Assembly: GCF_000010085.1 (NCBI RefSeq)
Contig: NC_007712.1
Coordinates: 2,046,001 to 2,110,000 of the forward strand
DNA from: Sodalis glossinidius str. 'morsitans'
GTDB lineage: Bacteria; Pseudomonadota; Gammaproteobacteria; Enterobacterales; Enterobacteriaceae
DNA: 64,000 nucleotides
Reading direction: 5' to 3'
The position numbers were made by a program, and so were the translations under genes. Below the pieces are notes generated by a model. It made no database searches, was not told where the DNA came from, and saw nothing but the letters and a program-made list of their open reading frames with translations. Shown one piece after another: positions 46,180 to 55,137 of the stretch. Positions within the stretch are counted from its first letter, which is position 1, and each line of letters opens with the position of its first letter.

Positions 46180-46450
46180 ACTTTTCCGTCATCCTGGCTT
46201 GCGTCAGGATGACGGTTCTCGCGCGCGTAAATCCGCCAGGCGCGCCTGCACCGTTGCCGCTAGCGCCACCGCGGCAGGCGTAACGAAACTCCCCACGGAC
46301 AGCACTATTAAAAAGTGAGCGTAAGACCCTAGCGCTGAGGCAAGTCGGGCTGGGGGTAAAAATGAAAGTGTCACGTTGATGGCATAAAAAAAACGGTGCG
46401 CAACAGGCGTGCCGGTGATGCTTTCGAGTGTCACGGTCGGTAATAGCGTG

Positions 46451-46705
46451 TTAGCGGCGACTTGAGCCCAGAATTTTTGCCAACAGGAAGCCTACCCCAC
46501 CGGCAATGAGCAGCGCAGGAACCGGATCTTTACTGGTTTTCTCTTTAACGCTGTCGACATAATCGTTAAAGGTGTAAGACGCTTATGCGGCTTTTTGCCG
46601 GATTTTCCCTTCAAGGGTCAGAGAATCATCGTCCGTTGCTTTGCCAAACGCTTCCTGGCCTTTCCCCGCGAATTCTTCAACTTTATCTTTGGCTTTATCG
46701 TACAT
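46451..46705 (-). pseudogene. CsbD-like stress protein with membrane tail, in-frame stop
   Basis: From ATG 46705 the frame gives YDKAKDKVEEFAGKGQEAFG, a CsbD-like amphipathic segment, and TDDDSLTLEGKIRQKAA, then TAA at 46583. The same frame continues unbroken as SYTFNDYVDSVKEKTSKDPV and a membrane helix (PALLIAGGVGFLLAKILGSS) to 46451. One nonsense codon separates the halves, so the native protein was an ~84-residue ElaB/YqjD-like tail-anchored protein. The short N-terminal form may still be made. Confidence 0.55.
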
Positions 46706-46811
46706 AGTTCTCGTCCTTTGCAAGTGGAAACTCTTTAAATATAGACCAAAAATGCGCTTTTGCAGAGGCGGTGATATGGTGGCACGCCTAACGGTAGTCA
46801 CCCACGTGCCA

Positions 46812-47447
46812 TCAACGCTTGCAGCGGTAGATACGATGTTCCACCATGGTACCGATGACCCGGATGGGCACGTGATCCGAACGCAAAATGGGGTAGTCGG
46901 TGTTTAGCGGAATCAGCTCAAACACCTGCTCGCCTCGGGCATTGAACGAGACCGGCCGGTATTTCTTGAATGTGGCTTCGTGATCGCCGTTTTTTGCCAC
47001 CACGAATTCCCCTGGATGCGGTTCAATATCGGGGTCGATTATTACGACATCTCCGTGTGAAACGAGGGTACCATAGAGTCGCCTTCGATTTTGAGGGCAA
47101 ATGCCTCGCTCGACCAATCCATGTCGGTCAGCATGTACTCGAAGTCCCCATCATCGCCGGTGATGGGCGCTTTCTCGGCGAATGCGCCCGCCTGCACGAC
47201 ATTTATCTCAGCGGGATTTTCCGACTATCCACTTCCGCGCGGCTCAGCAAGGGCCCCCGTTCATCAACCAGTCGGGACTGCATTGCAGGGCGCTGGCGAT
47301 ACCGACAATATTACGCGGTTTGCTGGTTTTGCCCTCCTCAATATTTCCCCAGGATTGCTGGCGAATGACGGCAAGCGCGGCCGCTTTCACTTGTGTCAGA
47401 CCCAGCTCGCGCCGGCGTTTTTTGACTAGTTCAGCTAATGTCATCAT
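46812..47447 (-). pseudogene. LexA/CI-type repressor (XRE HTH plus S24 peptidase), frameshifted
   Basis: The HTH domain (LAELVKKRRRELGLTQVKAA, AVIRQQSWGNIEEGKTSKPR, LQCSPDWLMNGG) begins at ATG 47447. The reading then passes through frames SRAEVDSRKIPL and FAEKAPITGDDGDFEYMLTD to FALKIEGDSMVP (catalytic Ser), and, after another shift near 47070, GDVVIIDPDIEPHPGEFVVA and EATFKKYRPVS (catalytic Lys). At least two indels. It is isolated from any prophage, probably the last gene of a lost one. Confidence 0.7.
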
Positions 47448-47579
47448 GGTCCTCCTGATATCAGGATACTATTAAAACCGTATTTCAATATTGAAATCGG
47501 TTATTACTGTTTTTTATGGGGAGTGGCTGGCATGCTAAATACGCTAACGAGATAAGAGTTCTTTACCGGGCTGTATCAC

Positions 47580-48356
47580 GTGGTGCATCCTTCCACCCCG
47601 GTAGACCACCCGCGCGGACTCTGTGGCCGGCAGCGGGAATTGCGTTTGCTTGAACAAGCGCTGAGCGCGCCGGGGCGTCATGCGCTGCGCTTTCCGCCGG
47701 TGAGAATCAGCTGTGAACCGGGGTCTACGCTGCTTACCATGATGAGGCATGCGGTCACGCTCGGCGCTCGCGGTCAGTACCGGCGCCAGGAATCGCTGTT
47801 TGGTGCCCACTTTTCGCTGGTGGGCAGCGGCGTAAAATTTGGAAAGAAGACCGTAGAGCAGCGGACCGCGGCGGTGATCGACGATAATGCGGTGGTGGTG
47901 GTGGCACTGGATGCCTGGGGAGAGCGTCAGCGATCCCCCGTCTGGCTGATTATCGATGATGTTGACAGGATGGCGAATCGCGAAGAGCGTTATGGCTTTC
48001 TCACCTTGTTCAAGCAGTTGGCGGACAGGGCATGCCGTGTAAAAATGATTCTGGTTGCCCGTGGCGAAGACCCAGAGGAGGTGTTGGGCGCCGGAGAGGG
48101 GCTTCGCCGTCATCTGCTGCCCGTCAAGCTCGCACCCCTTACGCTTGAAAGCGGCTATGAATTCATCTCGCGTTGTCTGGCGGCTTTTGGGGCCCCTATG
48201 GCGGAACGGCTGAATGGCAGCTGGCGCATGCCTGCGGCGGCCAGCCACGCAAGCTGCATCGGGTCTGTGAGGGTCTGCTGATTAGCGACCAACAGTGCCA
48301 TACGCCCTGCAAAGTATTCAGGGCGTATGGCAGGCGTCGCAAGGCGCTGCGGTAAT
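47580..48356 (+). pseudogene. AAA-type ATPase with deleted P-loop
   Basis: An N-terminal CGRQRELRLLEQALSAPGRH is typical of STAND/AAA proteins just before the Walker A loop, but the loop itself is missing: the sequence passes directly to FPPVRISCEPGS. Walker B is present (SPVWLIIDDVDRMANREERY), as are a sensor region (VKMILVARGEDPEE) and SGYEFISRCLAAFGAP. A frameshift near 48190 moves the C-terminus into another frame (EWQLAHACGGQPRKLHRVCE). Without the P-loop it cannot bind ATP. Confidence 0.6.
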
Positions 48357-48405
48357 GCCGGCGGAAAACACAGCGCTAACCGGCGCGCAGGCGCAAGAGG
48401 CGTTC

Positions 48406-51400
48406 TCAGCCAATGGTCATCAGGCTGGCATTCCCTCCAGCGGCGGCGGTATTGACGCTGATAGCACGCTCGATTAACAGCCGTTCCAGCGCGATTTGGC
48501 CGTCGCCCCGCGCATTACCCTGCACCGTTATCAATGGGCCCGGGCGCTTGGAGAGCGTTTGTGCCAGATTGCGCAATTGATCGGAATCACCATGGAATAG
48601 CACCGCATCCAGCCTGACGTCCTCCTGCGTCCAGTCCGCCAGCAGGGTGATACGTTGCCTGACCGAATCGGGCAGCGTAGTGAAGAGTCGCCGGCTCTGC
48701 GGCGATTCTGCCCACAGCGCCCGTGCGCCAATGCTGGTTATTGCCGCCAGTTGGAGCAGCAGGTCGGGATCCTGGTCCGCCAGACACAAAATGTGTTCGC
48801 GCGGCAGCAGCCGGTAACTATTTTGTTCGCCGGTGGGGCCGGTAAGCAGGCGAACGCTGCCCGCCTGGGAAATCTCGCCCAAGTGGCGGCATTGGGCGAC
48901 AAGCGTTGGCTGGTGGGTTTCCATCCAGGCGACCAGAGCAGGGTGAGCCTGCTGCAAGATTTCGCGCCGAGTGAAATCCGGCGCATGCACCGCATCCAGT
49001 GCCTGTAGCGAAGGCAATAGCGCATCATCGCGGCGTTGGGAGAGTAAACAGTACAAATAGAGAGGGCCGCCGGCTTTGGGACCCGTTCCCGATAACCCTT
49101 CGCCGCCGAAAGGCTGGACGCCCACAACGGCGCCGACGATATTGCGGTTAATGTAGCAATTGCCGACATGCGCCCGCTCGGTGACACGTTGAATAGTTTC
49201 ATCGATGCGGGTATGCAGTCCGAGCGTGAGGCCATAACCGCTGCCGTTGATCTGGTCGATAATGCTGTCCAGCTCGCGGCGCTGATAGCGCACCACATGC
49301 AACACCGGCCCGAATACCTCCTGTGTCAGGGCCTCTATACTGTCGAGCTCGATCAGGGTCAAGGGAACAAAGGTGCCCTGGATATCGCCGGCGGCTTCGG
49401 CCGCAGGGGTTTGCCAGACGGTATAACCCCGCTCGCGCATTGCGGTTATGTGGCTGTCGATGGCCGCTTTTGCGCTAGAATCGATAACCGGGCCAATATC
49501 GGTAGCCAGCCGTTCGGGGTTGCCCAACGTATATTCGGCCATGGCGCCGCGCAGCATACGCAGCGTCCGCTCGGCGACGTCCTCCTGGATACACAGCAGG
49601 CGTAGTGCTGAACAGCGTTGGCCAGCGCTGTCGAAGGCCGAGGTTACCACATCGATGATAACCTGCTCGGTTAGCGCCGAAGAGTCCACCAACATCGCAT
49701 TCAGTCCTCCGGTTTCGGCGATAAGCGGTATCGGGCGGCCCTGAGGATCCAACCGTGCAGCGAGAGTCGTTTGCAGCAGTCTGGCTACCTGTGTCGAGCC
49801 GGTGAACATGACGCCCCGTACGCGCGGGTCTGCGACTAGCGCCGCGCCCACTGTCTCCCCGGCCCCCGGCAAAAGTTGCAATACTCCCAAAGGCACGCCG
49901 GCCTCCAGCATTAGCGCTACCGCCCTGGCGGCGATAAGCGGCGTTTGCTCGGCAGGCTTGGCCAGAACCGTGTTGCCCGCCGCCAGCGCGGCGGCAATCT
50001 GGCCGAGGAAAATCGCCAGCGGGAAGTTCCATGGACTGATGCAAACCACAGGCCCAAGCGGGCGATAATTGTCGTTATCGAAATCCTGCGCTATCTGGCA
50101 AGCGTAGTAGCGCAGAAAATCCACCGCCTCGCGCACTTCGGCAACGGCATTGCTGAAACTCTTGCCCGCCTCGCGTACCAGAAGGCCGATAAGCGGCTGC
50201 ATGTCCGTCTCCAGCCGGTTGGCGGCTTCTTTTAGCACCGCAGCGCGATCGGCGGGCGGTGTGGCAGACCAGAGTGATCCATGATGTACGGCAGCGGCCA
50301 GCGCGTGCGCCACTTCCTCTGAGGAGGCCTGCCGGCACTCGCCGACCACATCGCGATGATCCGCCGGATTAAGCACTTTCTGCACTGCCCCGTCGCCTAT
50401 CTCGGTGACGACGACCGGTGCTGCCTGCCAGGTTTGGTGTTCAACGTTAAGCAATGCGGCCGACAGGGAGGCCAAACGATGCTCATTAGCCAGATCCAGC
50501 CCGGCAGAATTACGCCGCTGCGCGCCATATAAATCGCGCGGCAGGGGGATCTTCGGATGGGGCAGCCCCGCACGGCCTTCGCGCACCGCGAGCTGGGTCA
50601 CTTCCTGTACCGGATCGGCTATCAATTGCTCCAGCGGCACGGCGCTGTCGGCGATACGGTTAACGAATGAGGTATTGGCGCCATTTTCCAACAGCCGCCG
50701 TACCAGGTAGGCTAGGAGTGTTTCGTGGCTTCCGACGGGGGCGTAGATGCGGCAGGGACGGTTTAACTTGCCCTCGGCGACTTTGCCTACGACTTGCTCA
50801 TAAAGCGGTTCGCCCATGCCGTGCAGGCACTGGAACTCATACTGGCCCGGATAATAGTTTTGGCCGGCGAAATGATAAATCGCCGCCAACGTATGGGCGT
50901 TATGGGTGGCGAATTGCGGATAAATATAATGCGGGACGCTGAGCAGCTTGCGTGCACAGGCAAGGTAAGAGAGATCGGTATAGACTTTGCGCGTAAAGAC
51001 CGGGTAATCCTCCAGCCCTTCGATTTGCGCGCGTTTGATTTCGCTATCCCAATAGGCGCCTTTCACAAGCCGAATCATCAGGCGGCGCTGGCTGCGCTTG
51101 GCGAGGTCTATCAGCTCGTCAATGACCTGCGGGCAGCGTTTTTGGTAAGCCTGAATGACAAAGCCGATGCCGTTCCAGCCCGCCAGCGCCGGCTCGAAGC
51201 AAAGTCGGGCCAGCAAATCGAGGGAAATTTCCAGCCGGTCGGCTTCTTCGGCGTCGATATTAAGGCCGATATCATATTGTCGCGCCAGCAGAGTCAACCG
51301 CAGCAGCCGCGGATACAGCTCCGCCATGACGCGTTCATATTGCGCCCGGCAGTAGCGAGGGTGCAGCGCGGAAAGCTTGATGGAAATCCCAGGCCCCTCA

Positions 51401-52350
51401 TAGATACCGCGGCCGCTTGAAGCTTTGCCGATGGCATGTATTGCCTGCTGGTAGGAAAGCAGGTAGGCCTGGGCATCCTCTTCCGTCAGTGCGGCTTCAC
51501 CCAGCATGTCATAGGAATAACGGAACCCCTGCTGTTCCAGACGGTGCGCGTTGGCCAGCGCTTCGCCGATGTGCTCGCCGGTGACGAATTGCTCGCCCAT
51601 CAACCGCATGGCCATATCCACTCCCTTACGGATCAGGGGTTCGCCGCTTTTGCCGATAATGCGGTTAAGCGAGCGCGACAGGCTGGCTTCATTATGGGTT
51701 GCAACCAGTTTGCCGGTGAACAAAAGACCCCAGGTGGCGGCGTTGACGAACAGCGATTGACTACGGCCCAGGTGCGTTTGCCAGTTGCCGTTGCTAATCT
51801 TGTCCCGAATCAAAGCATCCCGCGTCGCTTTATCCGGGATCCGCAGCAGCGCTTCGGCCAGGCACATCAGCGCTATGCCTTCCTGGGAAGAAAGTGAGAA
51901 CTCCTGCAGCAGATCTTGCACTATACCCGCGCGGCCGCCGCTGCGCTTTTGATGGCGCAATTGATTGGCTAATTTCCCGGCCAGTGTCTGAATGGTTTCT
52001 GCCATCGGTGCCGGATGACGGGCCTGCTCCAGTAACCAAGGTACCGCCTCGGTTTCCGGACGGCGCCAGGCGGCGGTGACGGCGGCACGGGTGATCGATT
52101 GCGGCAAGATTTGTTCCGCCAGATCGATAAAGGGTTGACGCGGCTCGTCGCTCACCACTTTCAGCGTGTCATCGGCTTCTGCTGCCGGCAGTGGTAGTCC
52201 GGGAGTTGCACCTTGTTCCAGCGCGTCCAGATAATGGAATATTGCTTGCTTAATGAGCCAGTGGGGCGTGCGGTCAAGCTGACGCGCCGCCTGCTTAATG
52301 CGTTCGCGCGCCTCATCGTCTAATTTTACGCCCATTGTGGTTGTACCCAT
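48406..52350 (-). CDS. putA: Bifunctional proline dehydrogenase/P5C dehydrogenase and put repressor PutA
   Basis: This 1314-residue enzyme oxidises proline to glutamate and represses its own promoter. The N-terminal ribbon-helix-helix (MGVKLDDEARERIKQAARQL) binds DNA. The PRODH barrel has GISIKLSALHPRYCRAQYER, GLNIDAEEADRLEISLDLLA, RLMIRLVKGAYWDSEIKRAQ and FATHNAHTLAAIYHFAGQ. The ALDH part has ISPWNFPLAIFLGQIAAALA, VMFTGSTQVARLLQT, AETGGLNAMLVDSSAL and the catalytic Cys in FDSAGQRCSALRLL, then PFGGEGLSGTGPKAGGPLYL and a C-terminal extension. Length is close to E. coli (1320). No lesion in almost 4 kb, so it is under selection. Confidence 0.95.
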   Translation of the reverse strand: MGTTTMGVKLDDEARERIKQAARQLDRTPHWLIKQAIFHYLDALEQGATPGLPLPAAEADDTLKVVSDEPRQPFIDLAEQILPQSITRAAVTAAWRRPETEAVPWLLEQARHPAPMAETIQTLAGKLANQLRHQKRSGGRAGIVQDLLQEFSLSSQEGIALMCLAEALLRIPDKATRDALIRDKISNGNWQTHLGRSQSLFVNAATWGLLFTGKLVATHNEASLSRSLNRIIGKSGEPLIRKGVDMAMRLMGEQFVTGEHIGEALANAHRLEQQGFRYSYDMLGEAALTEEDAQAYLLSYQQAIHAIGKASSGRGIYEGPGISIKLSALHPRYCRAQYERVMAELYPRLLRLTLLARQYDIGLNIDAEEADRLEISLDLLARLCFEPALAGWNGIGFVIQAYQKRCPQVIDELIDLAKRSQRRLMIRLVKGAYWDSEIKRAQIEGLEDYPVFTRKVYTDLSYLACARKLLSVPHYIYPQFATHNAHTLAAIYHFAGQNYYPGQYEFQCLHGMGEPLYEQVVGKVAEGKLNRPCRIYAPVGSHETLLAYLVRRLLENGANTSFVNRIADSAVPLEQLIADPVQEVTQLAVREGRAGLPHPKIPLPRDLYGAQRRNSAGLDLANEHRLASLSAALLNVEHQTWQAAPVVVTEIGDGAVQKVLNPADHRDVVGECRQASSEEVAHALAAAVHHGSLWSATPPADRAAVLKEAANRLETDMQPLIGLLVREAGKSFSNAVAEVREAVDFLRYYACQIAQDFDNDNYRPLGPVVCISPWNFPLAIFLGQIAAALAAGNTVLAKPAEQTPLIAARAVALMLEAGVPLGVLQLLPGAGETVGAALVADPRVRGVMFTGSTQVARLLQTTLAARLDPQGRPIPLIAETGGLNAMLVDSSALTEQVIIDVVTSAFDSAGQRCSALRLLCIQEDVAERTLRMLRGAMAEYTLGNPERLATDIGPVIDSSAKAAIDSHITAMRERGYTVWQTPAAEAAGDIQGTFVPLTLIELDSIEALTQEVFGPVLHVVRYQRRELDSIIDQINGSGYGLTLGLHTRIDETIQRVTERAHVGNCYINRNIVGAVVGVQPFGGEGLSGTGPKAGGPLYLYCLLSQRRDDALLPSLQALDAVHAPDFTRREILQQAHPALVAWMETHQPTLVAQCRHLGEISQAGSVRLLTGPTGEQNSYRLLPREHILCLADQDPDLLLQLAAITSIGARALWAESPQSRRLFTTLPDSVRQRITLLADWTQEDVRLDAVLFHGDSDQLRNLAQTLSKRPGPLITVQGNARGDGQIALERLLIERAISVNTAAAGGNASLMTIG

Positions 52351-53004
52351 GCTATTCCCGTTCCACCTGTCAAATGAGCCCTTACTATCGCCAATGTTGC
52401 AACTTAGTGCAACCCTGTAAAGAGAGGTTTAATCAATGGTTAACGGCCGTTTGCGGCAACGATCACGCTATAGCCTGTTTTAGGTCACCTACGCTTGACG
52501 GAAGTATTAATGACCTTAATCGGTAGGGTCGTCTGATCCCTCCCTCAAGGGATCCTTTGAGCTTGACGCACGGTTAACGGCAACTTACATTGAAAAAAAG
52601 TTGCAAAGTGACGGCAATCTGTAGCAATGTCATTATACTGAAGGCAATAAGCGGCGTTTCTACCGTATTGTTGTCACGGTTACCATGGGGATCGCTAATG
52701 ACAGTGTCCTGCTACGGGCTGAATACTGAACATCATTCCTTATCAATCACTCCCCGATGCATCGGCGGATGCCGCTTCGAGACCCCTTGTCCCCCTGGTT
52801 TTTTGTTCGTCATCTCTAATCGATACCTTTTTTGTTCCTTTTTACCCCCGGTGAAAGACCGCCAGCGGCGTGCGTTATCCAGCCCTGCCACAGGCCCATT
52901 ACCTTCTCCAATGGCTTAAAAGGAAGCCGCAACCTCATATGTATGTGAAGCGTAATCACATGGCCTGGTCCATGTGGAGAGTGAACAAACTGTAAGGTGC
53001 CACT
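52351..53004. promoter_or_regulatory. put control region; putP absent
   Basis: GTTGCA-type PutA recognition motifs occur at 52396-52401 (GTTGCA), 52408-52413 (TGCAAC, inverted) and 52600-52605 (GTTGCA). In E. coli several such sites lie between putA and the divergent proline permease gene putP. Here no putP frame is found: the DNA runs from the operator region to the broken phoH. The plus-strand frame at 52590-52919 does not resemble a protein. Confidence 0.55.
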
Positions 53005-53781
53005 ATGGGAAGACAAAAAGCAATGATCAAAGCTCGTCGTGAAGCAAAACGCGTCATTCGTCGCGAGTCACGCAATCACAAAATGCGTGAAGAGGACTCG
53101 GTCACTTCTCTTGTTCATATGAGCGGGATTGAATCAATCGGTATGGCGCGCGACAGCCGTGATACATCGGCGATAGAAGCGCGTAACTAGGTTCAGGAGC
53201 AGTACCTGACGGCCATTGAAACCAGACAGTTGATCTTCGCCACCGGTGAGGCCGGTTGCGGTAAAACTTTCCTAAGCGCCGCGAAAGCGGCAGAGGCGTT
53301 AATTCATAAAGAGGTTGAGCGGATAATCGTTCCCGACCCGTGTTGTAGGCGGATGAGGATATGGGGTTTCTGCCCGGTGATATCGCCGAGAAGTTTGCCC
53401 CGTACTTCCGTCCGGTCTATGACATTCTGCTACGTCGGCTAGGGTCGTCCTTATATGCAGTACTGTCTGCGTCCGGAAATCGCCCCCTTTGCCTACATGC
53501 GCGGCCGAACGTTTGAAAATGTGGTTGTCATTCTTGACGAAGCGCAGAATGTGACGGTCAATCAGATGAAGATGTTTCTGACGCGGTTGGGTGAGAATGT
53601 CACGGTCATCGTTAACGGCGACGTGACGCAATGTGATTTGCTGCGCGGAGTCAAATCGGGGTTGGCGGATGCGCTGGAACGGTTCCAGGAAGATGACGAT
53701 ATGATCGCAATCATTCGTTTCAGCCAGCAGGACTGTGTGCGCTCGGCGCTATGTCAGCGCATGCTGAGCGCTTACGGCTAA
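53005..53781 (+). pseudogene. phoH: PhoH P-loop ATPase, inactivated
   Basis: From ATG 53005 the sequence follows E. coli PhoH closely (GRQKAMIKARREAKRVIRRE, GMARDSRDTSAIEARN). A TAG at 53188-53190 replaces a sense codon; the frame then resumes with LIFATGEAGCGKTFLSAAKA (Walker A). Frameshifts near 53337 and 53440, and loss of about four codons (RPEI directly before APFAYMRG), precede the last part (VVVILDEAQNVTVNQMKMFL, ENVTVIVNGDVTQCDLLRG). PhoH is a phosphate-starvation ATPase. Four independent lesions make it clearly non-functional. Confidence 0.9.
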
Positions 53782-53798
53782 TGGTGCGGTTAGGCGAT

Positions 53799-53830
53799 AA
53801 AAAAAGCCCGGGTTATTACCCGGGCTTTCT
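53799..53830. terminator. Bidirectional terminator between phoH and tRNA-Ser
   Basis: AGCCCGGGT and ACCCGGGCT (53805-53813 and 53818-53826) form a perfect 9-bp stem with loop TATT, flanked by six A on the left and a T-rich right side. Confidence 0.8.
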
Positions 53831-53840
53831 TATTAGATTC

Positions 53841-53930
53841 TGGCGGTGAGGGAGGGATTCGAACCCTCGATACACTTTCGTGTATACACACTTTCCAGGC
53901 GTGCTCCTTCAGCCACTCGGACACCTCACC
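53841..53930 (-). tRNA. serX: tRNA-Ser (anticodon GGA)
   Basis: Minus strand, 90 nt including encoded CCA. The acceptor GGTGAGG pairs with CCTCACC. The anticodon loop CTGGAAA gives anticodon GGA. It has a long variable arm (GTATACACGAAAGTGTATC region) and T-arm GAGGG-TTCGAAT-CCCTC. It matches enterobacterial serX-type tRNA. It differs from the tRNA-Ser 3' fragment at 11704, so it is not that phage's target. Confidence 0.95.
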
Positions 53931-53984
53931 ACGTGTTAACCATCAGGTCAACGGGGCGCTACTATAGGGATTCACCCTTGTATG

Positions 53985-54312
53985 GTCAAGCATAATTTTG
54001 GCAACAAATACTTATTGCTTAAGGTGTGAGCGTTTATTTGCGCACGCATGACGGGGAGTTGCGACTCGGTCAAGGGTAAGTGAATTAAGGTGCATCGTGC
54101 TCTTGTCGTCCTCAACCGGAATTAACCTGAGACGACGGGAAAAAATAACCCGGGGTAGAGAAGGGCCAGTGAAAAGGCGGACTCAGAACCGTAGAGGGTA
54201 ACGTTAGAAACCGCATGACCGCTACTATAACCATCAGCAGGCTATGCGGTTCCTTGGCGAATACGCCAAGCATAGGGGGCCATTGCGTGTTAGCGCATGT
54301 CGGGTGGCCTAT
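53985..54312. other. Intergenic region, nothing recognised
   Basis: No coherent frame or hairpin with a T-tract is seen between the tRNA and the TupA-like gene. Short frames here do not resemble known proteins. Confidence 0.5.
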
Positions 54313-55137
54313 TTAATCAATGAAGAAGCTATCCCATTTATGCTGTATTTCCTCCGGATAGATACGGTACAGTCCGCCGCCGGGGGTAAAGGTCAATTCT
54401 TTGTCGTTGGCCTCATAAAAATCGATGCGCAGATAAGAAAAATCTTTCGCGATCTGTTTGGCAAGCGAGATCATCAGCGCGAGATGTTTGGGTCTCCCCA
54501 TTGGCACCGGACTGTTTTGTAACCCCATGCGAATATCGGTGCGCTGCCAGTTCTCATCGAAAACGTCCCGACGGTGCACGCCGAAACGGTCATAATAGAC
54601 TTGAATAAAGATGTGCATCTCTCCCTGGCGGTTAAAACAGTGGAACTTGATATCGTTGGGGACATGCCCATCCACCAGCAGCAATTCTTTCACTAAGAGG
54701 CAGGGTTTGATATTTTTATAATGCTTCTCGAGCGACATTTTATAAAAACTGCTTTTTGTCCAAAACCGAGTGGTCCCGCTCAATTCTACAAAGGTAATCG
54801 ACAATTTATCATAGACCACCTGATTGAAGCCGGAGCTATGATTGGCCTTGATGACAAAAGACGTCGGCAGCGAGTCGAAAATGTCTTCCGTGAGCTCATC
54901 GCAGCGACAATAGAGATTGATGAGATACTTCTCACCGATGGTGGAGGCAATATATTTTCTGACTTTATGTTTATCCGTCAAGTCTGTGTAGATAGATTTT
55001 GGCCACAGGTTCCTAAGCGTAATTTTCTCGCTAAAGGTGGTCGGATGAATCAGGTTCGGCCATTTTTTTAAAACCCGCGAATATTTCAGCTGATGATGGA
55101 GCAGGTCCAGCAGAAACTTAGCGATTGGATTTAGCAT
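54313..55137 (-). CDS. TupA-like ATP-grasp protein of a surface polysaccharide locus
   Basis: This 274-residue protein has the TupA-like ATP-grasp pattern: LIHPTTFSEKITLRNLWPKS, DLTDKHKVRKYIASTIGEKY, LPTSFVIKANHSSGFNQVVY (nucleotide-binding strand), VPNDIKFHCFNRQGEMHIFI, and the metal-binding end LRIDFYEANDKELTFTPGGG. Such proteins occur in capsule, O-antigen and teichuronic clusters. Its start overlaps the end of a broken wzx-type flippase gene, so the two formed an operon. Appears intact, though its pathway partners are lost. Confidence 0.75.
   Translation of the reverse strand: MLNPIAKFLLDLLHHQLKYSRVLKKWPNLIHPTTFSEKITLRNLWPKSIYTDLTDKHKVRKYIASTIGEKYLINLYCRCDELTEDIFDSLPTSFVIKANHSSGFNQVVYDKLSITFVELSGTTRFWTKSSFYKMSLEKHYKNIKPCLLVKELLLVDGHVPNDIKFHCFNRQGEMHIFIQVYYDRFGVHRRDVFDENWQRTDIRMGLQNSPVPMGRPKHLALMISLAKQIAKDFSYLRIDFYEANDKELTFTPGGGLYRIYPEEIQHKWDSFFID

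Noticed and set aside
46204..46434. 76-residue minus-strand frame beside the CsbD-like remnant
   Set aside because: Hydrophobic but without a family pattern or ribosome site; it could be a decayed membrane gene, but I cannot support it.
50794..51420. 208-residue plus-strand frame opposite putA
   Set aside because: putA is continuous and conserved across this stretch; the opposite frame has no independent signal.
52590..52919. 109-residue plus-strand frame in the put control region as a putP remnant
   Set aside because: No sodium/proline symporter helices or motifs; Cys/Pro-rich random-looking sequence.
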